64,000 nt of DNA, taken from assembly GCA_965211995.1 (NCBI GenBank), contig OZ243040.1:1879615-1943614 (forward strand), written 5' to 3'. The notes under the pieces are model-generated. The model did not search any database. It was given only the letters and a program-made list of their open reading frames with translations, and was not told where the DNA came from. Of this stretch, positions 27,015-35,798 are shown piece by piece. A program made the position numbers and the translations under genes. Position 1 is the first letter of the stretch. The number at the start of each line of letters is the position of its first letter. This stretch comes from CAYFZO01 sp965211995. GTDB taxonomy: Bacteria; Pseudomonadota; Gammaproteobacteria; Poriferisulfidales; Oxydemutatoraceae.

Positions 27015-27989
27015 TTAAACAAACCCGCTAACCCCCTCCCCATGCAACTCCAGCGTTCCGACCAATTCCCCGACGTGCGCGATTTCGTGCCGCTCCAGAT
27101 ACTCCGTAATCCCCCGATTGATCTTCCCGCACAGCAGCGGGTCGTAGAACAGCCCGGTGCCGACGCCGACGGCGGTGGCGCCGGCGATGATGAACTCGAG
27201 CGCGTCTTCGGCTGAGGCGATGCCGCCCTGCCCGATGATCGGCACCTCGTGCGTCTTGCACACCTGGTGCACCTGAAACACTTTGTACAGCGCGATGGGC
27301 TTGACCGCGGGGCCGGACAGCCCGCCTTGGTTGTTGCCGATGACCGGCGTGCGGGTTTCGGCGTCAATCGCCATGCCGGTGACGGTGTTGATCGCGGCGA
27401 AGGCGTCGCTGCCGGCTTCGAGACAGCGGCGCGCGTTTTCCGCGATGTCGGTCTGGTTCGGCGACAGTTTCGTGATCAGCGGCTTGCTCGTTGCGCGCCG
27501 GCAGGCGGCGACTACGTGCGCCGATGCCGCCGGGTCGTTGCCGAAAGCGAGGCCGCCTTCCTTGACGTTCGGGCAGGAGACGTTGATCTCGACCGCGTCT
27601 ATCGGCGAGTCGTCGAGGCGGCGGGCGAGCGTTGCGTATTCCTCGACGGTCGAGCCTGAGATGTTGGCGATGAAGCGGGTCTCCCCGAAGTTCAGCAGCG
27701 GCAGTTTTTCCCGCACAAACGCCTCGACGCCCGGGTTTTGCAGGCCGATGGAGTTGAGCATGCCGTCGCAGGTTTCGGCGGTGCGGTGCAGCGGGTTGCC
27801 GAGTCGCGGCTCGAGCGTGATGCCCTTGAGGCAGACCGCGCCGGCGTCGCGGTTGGAGAACCCCTCGACGCGCGTGTATTCGTCGCCGAAGCCGACGCAG
27901 CCCGACAGCAGCACGATCGGGCTGTTGAAGCCGAGGCCGCAGAATTCGAGGTGCAGTTTGGAGTCCGTCTCGTTCATGTCGGTCGGCAC
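27015..27989 (-). CDS. pyrD: dihydroorotate dehydrogenase, class 1B-like
   Basis: 324 aa FMN enzyme of pyrimidine synthesis. Class 1 marks: the catalytic cysteine in EINVSCPNVKEGG, GGLSGPAVKPIAL, and IIGQGGIASAEDALEFIIAGA. Class 1B enzymes usually work with the iron-sulfur partner PyrK, and no pyrK is in this window; most gammaproteobacteria use the membrane class 2 enzyme instead. It could also be a dihydropyrimidine dehydrogenase-like paralogue. Start ATG 27989, with a second Met four residues on; 19 nt after gpsA, so it may belong to that operon. Confidence 0.8.
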   Translation of the reverse strand: MPTDMNETDSKLHLEFCGLGFNSPIVLLSGCVGFGDEYTRVEGFSNRDAGAVCLKGITLEPRLGNPLHRTAETCDGMLNSIGLQNPGVEAFVREKLPLLNFGETRFIANISGSTVEEYATLARRLDDSPIDAVEINVSCPNVKEGGLAFGNDPAASAHVVAACRRATSKPLITKLSPNQTDIAENARRCLEAGSDAFAAINTVTGMAIDAETRTPVIGNNQGGLSGPAVKPIALYKVFQVHQVCKTHEVPIIGQGGIASAEDALEFIIAGATAVGVGTGLFYDPLLCGKINRGITEYLERHEIAHVGELVGTLELHGEGVSGFV

Positions 27990-28008
27990 ACCGCCGGTTC
28001 GGGCGCGT

Positions 28009-29031
28009 TCAGTCTTCGGATTTCTGGGGGCGGTCGAGCAGCGCCTGCACGGCGCGTTGCGGTTCGATCCTGCCGGCGATAATGTCGTTGACCTGCTCGC
28101 AGATCGGCATCTCGACGCCGTGGCGTTGCGCGAGTTGCCGCGCGACTTCGGCGGACGGCACGCCTTCGGTCGCCTGGTTGATCTTCTTGGCGGCTTTCTC
28201 GGCGCCGAGACCTTCAGCGATCAGCAGGCCGAAGCGGCGGTTTCTGGATTGCTCGCCGGTGCAGGTCAGCACCAGGTCGCCGATGCCCGCGAGTCCGTTC
28301 AGCGTCGTGCTTCTGGCGCCCATCGCTTCGGCGAGGCGGCGGATCTCGCTGAGCCCGCGCGTGATCAGTGCGGCGCGCGCGTTGGCGCCGAAGCCGAGGC
28401 CGTCGGAGATGCCGGTCGCGATCGCGATGATGTTCTTGAAAGCGCCCGCGACCTCGGTGCCGACGACGTCGTCGTTGGTGTACACGCGCAGCGAGTGGTT
28501 GTGAAACAGGGTGGCGGCTGTGTCCGCAAACGCTGCGTCCGCGGAGGAGATGATAACGGCGGTCGGCAGCCGCTTGGCGACTTCGCCGGCGAACGACGGC
28601 CCCGACAGGCAGGCGAGCGGGACGTCGGCGCCCAGCGTTTCCTCGACCACTTCGTGTGTCAGGCGCGCGGAAGCCGTCTCGATGCCTTTGGCGGTCAGGA
28701 TCAGTCCCTCCTGACGCGCGCTGAGTTCGGGGGCGATTGCGCGGGTGATGGTGCGAACGGCGGCGCTCGGCACGGCGAGGACGAGGATGCGGCACGAGTT
28801 CACCGCCGCCGCCAGATCGTTTTGCGTGCGCACGTTGCGCGGCAGTTCGCAGCCGGGCAGGTACACGCTGTTGCAGCGGGTCTGCGCAATCTCCTCGAGC
28901 AGGTCGCCGTCGCGCCCCCACAGAGTCACGTTGTGTCCGTTGTCCGCCAGTTGCAGCGCGAGCGCGGTGCCCCATGAACCGGCGCCGAGCACGCTGACGG
29001 GCAGGTTTTTGGGTGCGTCTTCGGGGGGCAT
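28009..29031 (-). CDS. gpsA: glycerol-3-phosphate dehydrogenase [NAD(P)+]
   Basis: 340 aa. Makes sn-glycerol-3-phosphate for phospholipids. Dinucleotide loop VLGAGSWGTALALQLADNGH at the N-terminus, catalytic-lysine region VAGAFKNIIAIATGISDGL, and GLAGIGDLVLTCTG are visible. 28 nt downstream of secB in the order rhodanese-grxC-secB-gpsA, as in E. coli yibN-grxC-secB-gpsA. Confidence 0.96.
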   Translation of the reverse strand: MPPEDAPKNLPVSVLGAGSWGTALALQLADNGHNVTLWGRDGDLLEEIAQTRCNSVYLPGCELPRNVRTQNDLAAAVNSCRILVLAVPSAAVRTITRAIAPELSARQEGLILTAKGIETASARLTHEVVEETLGADVPLACLSGPSFAGEVAKRLPTAVIISSADAAFADTAATLFHNHSLRVYTNDDVVGTEVAGAFKNIIAIATGISDGLGFGANARAALITRGLSEIRRLAEAMGARSTTLNGLAGIGDLVLTCTGEQSRNRRFGLLIAEGLGAEKAAKKINQATEGVPSAEVARQLAQRHGVEMPICEQVNDIIAGRIEPQRAVQALLDRPQKSED

Positions 29032-29059
29032 CGGGCGCCGGTCGGTCGCGGCGGGCGGG

Positions 29060-29515
29060 TTAATGTGTGACCTTGATGGATTCCTGCTCTTTCAAGGCTT
29101 CGGCTTTTTGTCGGTACAGGGATTGAAAATCCATCGGGCCGAGCAGCAGTTGCGGGAAGCCGCCTTTGACGATGAGGTCGGCGACCGCTTCGCGCGCAAA
29201 AGGAAACAGCACGTTGGCGCAATGCGTCTGCACGACGACCGGCACTTGCGGCTCTTCGACCTCGGTCAGTTTGAACACGCCCGCCTGCTGCACTTCGACC
29301 AAAAACGCCACGGCCTCTTCCTGCTTGGCGGTGATCGTGATGCGCAGGACCACCTCGTAGAGGCCGTCCTGTTCGAGCCGGCGGTGCGAGGTGTTGAGAC
29401 CGACGTCGAGATGCGGTTTCCATTTGGCCGCGAACGTCCGGGCTTCCTGCGACGACTCGAAAGACACGTCTTTCAGGTACACCCGGCGGATCTCCATCTG
29501 GATGTTCTTGTCCAT
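29060..29515 (-). CDS. secB: protein-export chaperone SecB
   Basis: 151 aa cytosolic tetrameric chaperone that holds preproteins unfolded and hands them to SecA. Family marks: RVYLKDVSFESSQ near the start, and VLFPFAREAVADLIVKGGFP followed by LLGPMDFQSLY. SecB is a proteobacterial trait, which supports the assignment of the host. It begins 6 nt after the grxC stop. Confidence 0.96.
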   Translation of the reverse strand: MDKNIQMEIRRVYLKDVSFESSQEARTFAAKWKPHLDVGLNTSHRRLEQDGLYEVVLRITITAKQEEAVAFLVEVQQAGVFKLTEVEEPQVPVVVQTHCANVLFPFAREAVADLIVKGGFPQLLLGPMDFQSLYRQKAEALKEQESIKVTH

Positions 29516-29521
29516 GCGCGG

Positions 29522-29782
29522 TCAGTCCAGGTTCAGCAATTTATCGAGGCCGCCTTCCCGGTCGAGTTCGACCATATCCTGGTAGCCGCCGACGTGGGTG
29601 TCGCCGATAAAGATCTGGGGGACCGAGGTGTGGCTGGTGCGTTGGGCCAGTTTTTCGCGGTTGGCGGCGTCGGTATCCACGCGCAGTTCTTCGTAGGCGG
29701 CGCCCTTTTTGTCGAGCAGGCGCTTGGTCCAGCCGCAGTAAGGGCAGTTTCCGGAAGTGAAAATTTCAACTTTGGCGCTCAT
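29522..29782 (-). CDS. grxC: glutaredoxin 3
   Basis: 86 aa dithiol glutaredoxin with CPYC at residues 13-16 and the glutathione-site signatures TSVPQIFIG and HVGGYQD. Reduces disulfides at the expense of glutathione; gshA in this window supports glutathione synthesis. Set between the rhodanese and secB with short gaps. Confidence 0.95.
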   Translation of the reverse strand: MSAKVEIFTSGNCPYCGWTKRLLDKKGAAYEELRVDTDAANREKLAQRTSHTSVPQIFIGDTHVGGYQDMVELDREGGLDKLLNLD

Positions 29783-29794
29783 CGCGTCACCTCG

Positions 29795-30226
29795 CTATTT
29801 TTTCACGACGGGCATGTTCGCCTGCTGCCAGGCCGTGAGCCCGCCCTTTAAGTTATACACTTTGGAGAAACCGTGTTTTTTAAGCAAGCGGCAGGCGGCG
29901 GGCGCTCTGACGCCGCTCGCGCAGAACGCGACCAGCGGCGTGTCCTTGAGCGGCTTAAGTTCGTCGAGGTGCTGATCGAGCGTGCTGACCGCGACGTGCC
30001 TGGCGTTGCGGATGGTGCCGCCCACCCGTTCGCTGTCTTCGCGCAGGTCGAGCAGGGCGGCGTTCTCGCGGTTGATCAGCCGCACCGCCTCGTCCGGATC
30101 AACGTCTTGGTAGGACTGCGTGAATCTTCGCGCTTCGGTGCTGATGATGATCGCGAGCAGCACGAGGAAAATCCCGACAAGCACGACGTTGGCCTGCGCA
30201 AAATCTAAAAACTCCGATATTCCCAT
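29795..30226 (-). CDS. membrane-anchored rhodanese-like protein (YibN type)
   Basis: 143 aa. A single membrane helix (about residues 13-31, VVLVGIFLVLLAIII) is followed by one rhodanese domain with the active cysteine in FCASGVRAP. Start ATG 30226 (MGISEFLDFAQAN); an upstream start at 30301 adds unconserved residues. Position before grxC-secB-gpsA matches yibN of enterobacteria. Sulfurtransferase substrate unknown. Confidence 0.9.
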   Translation of the reverse strand: MGISEFLDFAQANVVLVGIFLVLLAIIISTEARRFTQSYQDVDPDEAVRLINRENAALLDLREDSERVGGTIRNARHVAVSTLDQHLDELKPLKDTPLVAFCASGVRAPAACRLLKKHGFSKVYNLKGGLTAWQQANMPVVKK

Positions 30227-30391
30227 TATTCTGTTCAAGGGCCGGGGAGCGCGCGTGGGCACCGCGGCCGACACCGTCCGAAAGCGTGCATACATTACCA
30301 TTAGTGCGAGGGTTTTGGGAATGTGCGCCGCCGGATACGCGCTCGTCGAAAGCGGCGTGAACGACGAACGGGGCGCGGGAACGGCCCCGGC

Positions 30392-30417
30392 GTCATGTAC
30401 AATCGCCGCTGCGCCGC
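30392..30417 (+). promoter_or_regulatory. promoter-like box, first of two copies
   Basis: GTCATGTACAATCGC, with a -10-like TACAAT at 30398-30403, 41 nt before the MBL-hydrolase ATG. The same 26-nt stretch recurs before ctpA at 31926-31951 with 22 of 26 identities. Confidence 0.45.
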
Positions 30418-30444
30418 GCTGACTTCTCCGCTCCGGGTGTATTG

Positions 30445-31788
30445 ATGGAAATTCAGTTTCTTAATCACGCTGCGGTCAAGATCACAACCGAAGACGCCGT
30501 GATCTTGACCGATCCGTGGTTCAAGGGGTCAAGTTTCAACGATGGCTGGGATTTGCTGTTTCAGCCGCCGCAGATTGAGGCGGCCGCGCTCGCGGAGATT
30601 ACGCACGTGTGGATTTCCCACGAGCACCCCGATCATTTTTCCATCCCTTTCTTTTTGTCTTTTCCCGAAGACCTGAAGAAGCGCGTCGAGATTCTTTTTC
30701 AGGACACCCGGGACAAAAGAGTGTGCGGCTTTTTGCGTGCGCGGGGGTTTTCGGTGCGGGAGTTGAAGCACCATGAGCCGTACCGCGTCGGTGCGGCGAC
30801 CGAACTGTGCATCGGGAAGTCCGCTTTTTATGATTCCTATTTACATCTGAAAAACGGCGGGGTTTCTTTGCTGAATCTGAACGATTGCCCGATGGCCGAG
30901 ACCGCGGTTTTGCAGAGGATACGCGCCCGGTTCGGCGCGCCGACCGTGTTGTTGAGCCAGTTCAGTTATGCGGCGTGGAAAGGCGGCAAGTCAAACCGCT
31001 CCATGCGTACGCAAATGGCGGCCAGAAAGATCGAGTGCCTGAAGAATCAGACGCTGCACCTCGGCGCCGGCCACGTGATTCCGTTCGCCTCCTTCATTTA
31101 TTTCAGCAATGAGGAAAACGCCTACATGAACGACTCGATCAACACCATAGATTCGGTGTTTGCGGGATTGGGGGATTTAAATTCGCGGCTCGTCGTGCTC
31201 AAACCCGCGCAACGCTGGACGGCGGGGACCACGCACGACAACGCGGACTCCCGCCTTTTCTGGCGCGAGAAATTCGCGGCGGTGTCGTCGCTGCCTCTGC
31301 GCAAGCCGGGCGCTGCGGTGGCTGAGTCCGTTTTGCGCGAAGCGTTTGAGGGTTACAAGGCGAGAGTGCTTTCCAAAAACAGCGGCGCCCTGATTCATTT
31401 CATCCGCAGGCTTCCCGGCCTGAACGCGTTCAGGCCGATCAACCTCAGGCTCAGTGATTTGGGCGGCGGCGCGGGGGAGACTTACCGTCTCGACTTTAAC
31501 ACCGGCCTGAGCCGCGCGCCGGGCGAACCACACGACGTCGAAATGCATTCGTCGTCGCTGCTGTTTATTTTCAAAAACGAATTCGGCTACGACACGCTGA
31601 CGGTCAACGCGAGGTTCGAGGCGTCCGCCGCCGGGTTTTCAAAGATGACCAAGTTTCTTGCCGTGGGTTCGTTGAATACGCTGGGGTTGTCGCTTAGTTT
31701 CGGGTTTCTCTTCCGCCATCTCGCCGTCGTCTGGAGTTTGCTGAAACTTCTGCGCAGCGTGAAAAAGAATTTGGAGTTGGAGCTTTAG
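30445..31788 (+). CDS. MBL-fold metal-dependent hydrolase, UlaG-like
   Basis: 447 aa. The metal motif SHEHPDH (His59, His61, Asp63, His64) and the preceding ILTDPWF place it with UlaG-like/NAPE-PLD-like metallo-beta-lactamase-fold hydrolases; a proteobacterial cell-surface sugar role is possible but not shown. The C-terminal ~250 residues have no recognised domain, and the last ~45 include a hydrophobic stretch (LNTLGLSLSFGFLFRHLAVV) that may touch the membrane. Start ATG 30445. Substrate unknown. Confidence 0.75.
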   Translation: MEIQFLNHAAVKITTEDAVILTDPWFKGSSFNDGWDLLFQPPQIEAAALAEITHVWISHEHPDHFSIPFFLSFPEDLKKRVEILFQDTRDKRVCGFLRARGFSVRELKHHEPYRVGAATELCIGKSAFYDSYLHLKNGGVSLLNLNDCPMAETAVLQRIRARFGAPTVLLSQFSYAAWKGGKSNRSMRTQMAARKIECLKNQTLHLGAGHVIPFASFIYFSNEENAYMNDSINTIDSVFAGLGDLNSRLVVLKPAQRWTAGTTHDNADSRLFWREKFAAVSSLPLRKPGAAVAESVLREAFEGYKARVLSKNSGALIHFIRRLPGLNAFRPINLRLSDLGGGAGETYRLDFNTGLSRAPGEPHDVEMHSSSLLFIFKNEFGYDTLTVNARFEASAAGFSKMTKFLAVGSLNTLGLSLSFGFLFRHLAVVWSLLKLLRSVKKNLELEL

Positions 31789-31925
31789 CCGGGCACGGTT
31801 GGGGCGCCGCTGCGTCAATGGCCGCCCCTTGTCGGAGATTTTGCCGGCGGGGTGAATTTTCCGGTTGATCTTCCGGGCTTTTGCGCCCGGGGGAAGCGAA
31901 AAAAGGCGGGAATTGCGGCTTTAAT

Positions 31926-31951
31926 GTCATGTATAATCGCGGTTTCGCCGC
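31926..31951 (+). promoter_or_regulatory. ctpA promoter-like box, second copy
   Basis: GTCATGTATAATCGC with a perfect -10 TATAAT at 31932-31937, about 65 nt before the ctpA ATG; no good -35. It is a near copy of the box at 30392-30417. Confidence 0.55.
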
Positions 31952-32001
31952 TTGAATTCATTTCGATTGTGTCTGAGCGTTGGGGGAGAAGAGGCAGCCC
32001 G

Positions 32002-33291
32002 ATGAAAAATCACCGCCGCAAGGTTTTTACCGCCGCATTGCTGTCTTTGGCGGTCGCCTTTGTCTGGCACAACGGCTTCGCCGCGCGCACGCCGCAGTAT
32101 CAGCCGCCGCTGGAGCAGTTGCGTCTGTTCAGCGACATCTATGCGCGCATCAAGACCGATTACGTCGAGGAAGTCGAAGACGAGAAACTGATAGAAGGGG
32201 CGATCCAGGGCATGCTGGGAGCGCTCGACCCGTACTCGGTTTATATGACGCGGCGCGAGTACACCGACCTCAAAATCGGCACCACCGGCAAATTCGGCGG
32301 ACTCGGCATCGAAGTCGGAATGGAGGACGGGCTGGTGAAAGTGATCTCGCCGATCGAAGACACGCCGGCCGCCGCCGCGGGGTTGATTCCCGGCGACCTG
32401 ATCGCGCAGATAGGCGATGAGCCGGTCAGGGGGATGACCCTGTCCGACGCCGTGGACAAGATGCGCGGGCCCGTCGGCACGCAGGTCAAGTTGATCGTGG
32501 TCAGAGGCGAGGAGAAGCCGTTTGAAGTCAAGATCACCCGCGCCGTGATCAAGGTGAAAAGCGTTAAAAACGCCCTGCTCGACGACGAATTCGGCTATCT
32601 CAGGATCACCAAGTTTCAGGTGAAAACCGCCGCACTGCTCAAACAGACGCTGCAAAAACTGAGGCAGGAAGCCGGCAACGGGGGCAAGGGCGGCTTGAAA
32701 GGATTGGTCCTCGATTTGCGCAACAACCCCGGCGGCGTGTTGACCGCGGCGGTGGACGTGTCCGACGTGTTCCTTGACCCGCAGCAGTTGGTGGTTTACA
32801 CCCAGGGGCGGCGTGAGGATTCGGTCGCCAGGTATATGACGAGGGCGGTGAACAGTTCCGGCAATCTGCCGATGGTCGTGCTGGTCAACCGCGGGTCGGC
32901 GTCGGCGTCGGAGATCGTCGCCGGTGCGTTGCAAGACCATGACCGGGCGAAGATCATCGGCACGCAGTCTTTCGGCAAAGGCTCGGTGCAGACGGTGCAT
33001 CCGCTGAACAAGAAGCGTGCGCTTAAGTTGACCACCGCCAAGTACTACACCCCGTCGGGACGCTCGATCCACGAGATTGGCATCGAGCCGGATCTGGTGC
33101 TCGACCGCCCGCCCGCAATGAGCACGGTGAAGGAAACGACCGGTGAAGCCGAAGAGACGCAGGCCGCCGCGGACGAACGGGCAAAGGCGCCGGTGATGCG
33201 CGATCTCAAGACGCTGCTCGACAGGGACTTTCAGGTGCAGCGGGCAATTGAGGAATTGCGCTCGCTTGTCAAGACCGCGAAGAAAAGTTAA
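32002..33291 (+). CDS. ctpA: carboxy-terminal processing protease (S41)
   Basis: 429 aa periplasmic serine protease. The N-terminal signal anchor is RKVFTAALLSLAVAFVW. A PDZ domain spans about 98-175 (GGLGIEVGMEDG), and the catalytic domain has VNRGSASASEIVAGA (serine in 299-303) and TQSFGKGSVQT (Lys326). ATG 32002 has GAGG 7 nt upstream; the longer in-frame start at 31852 lies before the TATAAT box and is unlikely. It trims C-termini of envelope proteins and controls peptidoglycan hydrolases in relatives. Confidence 0.95.
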   Translation: MKNHRRKVFTAALLSLAVAFVWHNGFAARTPQYQPPLEQLRLFSDIYARIKTDYVEEVEDEKLIEGAIQGMLGALDPYSVYMTRREYTDLKIGTTGKFGGLGIEVGMEDGLVKVISPIEDTPAAAAGLIPGDLIAQIGDEPVRGMTLSDAVDKMRGPVGTQVKLIVVRGEEKPFEVKITRAVIKVKSVKNALLDDEFGYLRITKFQVKTAALLKQTLQKLRQEAGNGGKGGLKGLVLDLRNNPGGVLTAAVDVSDVFLDPQQLVVYTQGRREDSVARYMTRAVNSSGNLPMVVLVNRGSASASEIVAGALQDHDRAKIIGTQSFGKGSVQTVHPLNKKRALKLTTAKYYTPSGRSIHEIGIEPDLVLDRPPAMSTVKETTGEAEETQAAADERAKAPVMRDLKTLLDRDFQVQRAIEELRSLVKTAKKS

Positions 33292-33351
33292 GTGAAACGC
33301 TTCGCCCGCACCCGCGGGTTGTTGTGCAAGCCCCGTTACGGGGCCAGTCAA

Positions 33352-33526
33352 CTTCCAGTCCGAAGTGCGGCAAAAGGAAGCAGAGTAGGCCGCCGAAAAT
33401 CGCTCGCCCCTTGAGGTGGAGCCGGCCCGGGCGCAGCCCGACCGGCGGGGGGGGGAATACACAAGACGACGCGGGCGGGCACCGGAGAATGATGGGCAAA
33501 CGCCGCACTTCAGGCTTGAATCCGGC
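33352..33526 (+). repeat. dispersed MITE-like repeat, copy A
   Basis: About 175 nt that recur in reverse orientation at 56736-56906, roughly three quarters identical by eye. Shared blocks include CTTCCAGTCCGAAGTGCG, GACGCGGGCGG(G/A)CACCGGAG and AACGCCGCACTTCAG. The ends carry short inverted repeats (GAAGTGCGG against CCGCACTTC). Not coding as far as I can tell. Confidence 0.85.
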
Positions 33527-33550
33527 CCGCCGCCCGAGGGGGAGAAGTGG

Positions 33551-33900
33551 ATGCATTTGTCAATGGACGCGGATTTGTCCGAGGACGATAAAACAAGAAT
33601 CGACGTAGTAGATCAATATCTCGATTGCTTCTGCGCGGGGGATATTGACGGGCGGGAGCCACTGCCGGCACGCTTCATTCATACAACTCAAGTGCGGAAT
33701 ACCTGGAAGGTTTGAGAAATGACCGGCCCGGACAATGTGACTATAAGGTGTTGGATGTTTTGGCAAGCGGCGACTCGATAGCCGTGTTTTATGAATATCA
33801 CAAGCCCGGGCGGGTTATGCAAATCGCGCAGTTGTTCAAAAGGAAAGGCCGGCAAATCCATCAAGTGCCGTTGATTTTTGACGGCCGAGGCCTTGCCTGA
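33551..33900 (+). pseudogene. frameshifted NTF2/SnoaL-like protein
   Basis: Frame one from ATG 33551 (GGAG upstream) reads DKTRIDVVDQYLDCFCAGDI, then goes out of register. A second frame reads HSYNSSAEYLEGLRN and on to VFYEYHKPGRVMQIAQLF, ending at 33900. Together they look like one ~115-residue SnoaL/NTF2-fold protein broken by a one-base shift near 33650-33670. It could be a sequencing error instead of a true pseudogene. Function of such small cone-shaped proteins varies. Confidence 0.6.
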
Positions 33901-33942
33901 CGGCGGCATCGGAGCGGGCCGCATGAGCCGGGTGCCGGCGGC

Positions 33943-35796
33943 CTACTCCACCGTCACCGACTTCGCGAGATTGCGCGGTTGATCCACGTCGGTACCCTTG
34001 AGCACCGCCGTATGGTAGGCCAGCAGTTGCAGCGGCAGCGAGAAGATGATCGGGGCGACGGCGTTCTCCGGCGCGTTAAGTTCGATCACGGTGGTCATCG
34101 GGTCGCGGCTGCTCAGCCGGGCGGTCTTGTCCGAGAACACGTGCAGGATGCCGCCGCGGGTGCGGACTTCTTCGAGGTTGGATTTCAGTTTGGCGAGCAG
34201 GTGATCGTTGGGCGCGACCGCGATGACGGGCATGTTCCGATCCACCAGCGCGAGCGGGCCGTGCTTGAGTTCGCCGGCGGGATACGCCTCGGCGTGGATA
34301 TATGAGATCTCCTTCATCTTCAGCGCGCCTTCCATCGCGATCGGGTGGTGCAGGCCGCGCCCCAGGAACAGCGCGTGGTGCTTGTCGGCGTATTGCTGCG
34401 CGAGTTGCGTGATTTCGGGTTCGAGTTCGAGCGCCTGTTCGAGGCGCGACGGCAGGTTTCTGAGCTGGGCGACGAGGCCCGCGAAAGTGTCGGCGGCCGT
34501 GCCGCGACCTGGGCCGCGACGCTTCCCGAGCATGATCACGAGCAGCATCAGCGCGGTCAATTGCGTCGTGAATGCCTTGGTCGAGGCGACCCCGATCTCG
34601 GGGCCGGCGTGCGTCATCAGCACCAGTTCGGACTCTCTGACCAGCGAGCTTTGCGCGACGTTGCAGATCGCAAGCGAGGACAGATACGAGCGTGACCGGG
34701 CCAGTTCGAGCGCCGCGAGCGTGTCGGCGGTCTCGCCCGACTGCGACAGCGTTACGAACAGCGTGCCGCCGGGGATGGACTGCCTGCGGTAGCGGAACTC
34801 GCTCGCAATCTCGACGCGGCAGATCAGGTCGGTGAATTCCTCGAACCAGTACTTCGCGACCAGCGCGGCGTGATAACTCGTGCCGCAGGCGACGATCTGC
34901 AAAGCCCGGGTCGCGTCGAGAACGCGCGCGGCGCGCGGCCCCAGCACCTCGTCGGGCACGCTGTCCTTGAACAGCCGCCCCTCGAGCGTGTCGGCGACGG
35001 CGCTCGGCTGCTCGTGGATCTCCTTGTGCATGTAGTGCGTGAACTCTCCGAGGTCGGCGGCGTCGGCGGTGAACGCGGCGCGTTCGGGTGCGCGCTCGAC
35101 CGCGTTCATGCCGGCGTCGAACAGCGACACGCGGTCGCGGCGGATCTCGGCGATCTCGCCGTTCTCCATGTAGATGAAGTCCTGCGCGAGTTTCACCAGC
35201 GCCCGGACGTCGGAGGAGATGTAGTTGCCGTGCGCGCCGATGCCGATGACCAGCGGGCTGCCGTTGCGTGCGGCGATGAAGCGCTCGGGGTCGCGGCTGT
35301 CGAGCACGCCGAGCGCGTAGGCGCCGTGCAGGTCGCGGCAGGCGGCGGCGACGGCTTGCAGCAGGTCGCCGCGCTCGCCGAGGTAGGACATGATCTGATG
35401 CGCGATCACTTCGGTGTCGGTTTCGGACGCGAATTCAAAGCCGCGCTCGGTCTGTTGCGCTTTCAATGCCTCGTGATTTTCGATGATGCCATTGTGGACG
35501 ATGACGACGCGATCGCCTGAGACGTGAGGGTGCGCGTTGGCTTCGTCGGGCACGCCGTGCGTCGCCCAGCGCGTGTGCGCGATGCCGATGCGGCTTGCGC
35601 GCGGGTCGGCGGCGAGCGCGGCTTCAAGTTCCGCGACCTTGCCCGGTTTTCTGACGCGGTGGACGTTGCCGCCGGCGCCGTTATCGAGCAGGGCGATGCC
35701 CGCCGAGTCGTAGCCGCGGTATTCGAGTTGCTTCAGGCCTTCGACCAGCACCGGACAGACGTCGCTGTCGGCGATCGCGGCGACGATCCCGCACAC
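33943..35796 (-). CDS. glmS: glutamine-fructose-6-phosphate aminotransferase (isomerizing)
   Basis: 617 aa. Makes glucosamine-6-phosphate for peptidoglycan and LPS. The N-terminal nucleophile is Cys2 (MCGIVAAIAD), with LEYRGYDSAG and HTRWATHG in the glutaminase half; two SIS domains follow (ACGTSYHAALVAKYW; LSQSGETADT); the C-terminus DQPRNLAKSVTVE is canonical. It starts 2 nt after the glmU stop, so the two are an operon. No glmS ribozyme is expected or seen. Confidence 0.97.
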   Translation of the reverse strand: MCGIVAAIADSDVCPVLVEGLKQLEYRGYDSAGIALLDNGAGGNVHRVRKPGKVAELEAALAADPRASRIGIAHTRWATHGVPDEANAHPHVSGDRVVIVHNGIIENHEALKAQQTERGFEFASETDTEVIAHQIMSYLGERGDLLQAVAAACRDLHGAYALGVLDSRDPERFIAARNGSPLVIGIGAHGNYISSDVRALVKLAQDFIYMENGEIAEIRRDRVSLFDAGMNAVERAPERAAFTADAADLGEFTHYMHKEIHEQPSAVADTLEGRLFKDSVPDEVLGPRAARVLDATRALQIVACGTSYHAALVAKYWFEEFTDLICRVEIASEFRYRRQSIPGGTLFVTLSQSGETADTLAALELARSRSYLSSLAICNVAQSSLVRESELVLMTHAGPEIGVASTKAFTTQLTALMLLVIMLGKRRGPGRGTAADTFAGLVAQLRNLPSRLEQALELEPEITQLAQQYADKHHALFLGRGLHHPIAMEGALKMKEISYIHAEAYPAGELKHGPLALVDRNMPVIAVAPNDHLLAKLKSNLEEVRTRGGILHVFSDKTARLSSRDPMTTVIELNAPENAVAPIIFSLPLQLLAYHTAVLKGTDVDQPRNLAKSVTVE

Positions 35797-35798
35797 GG

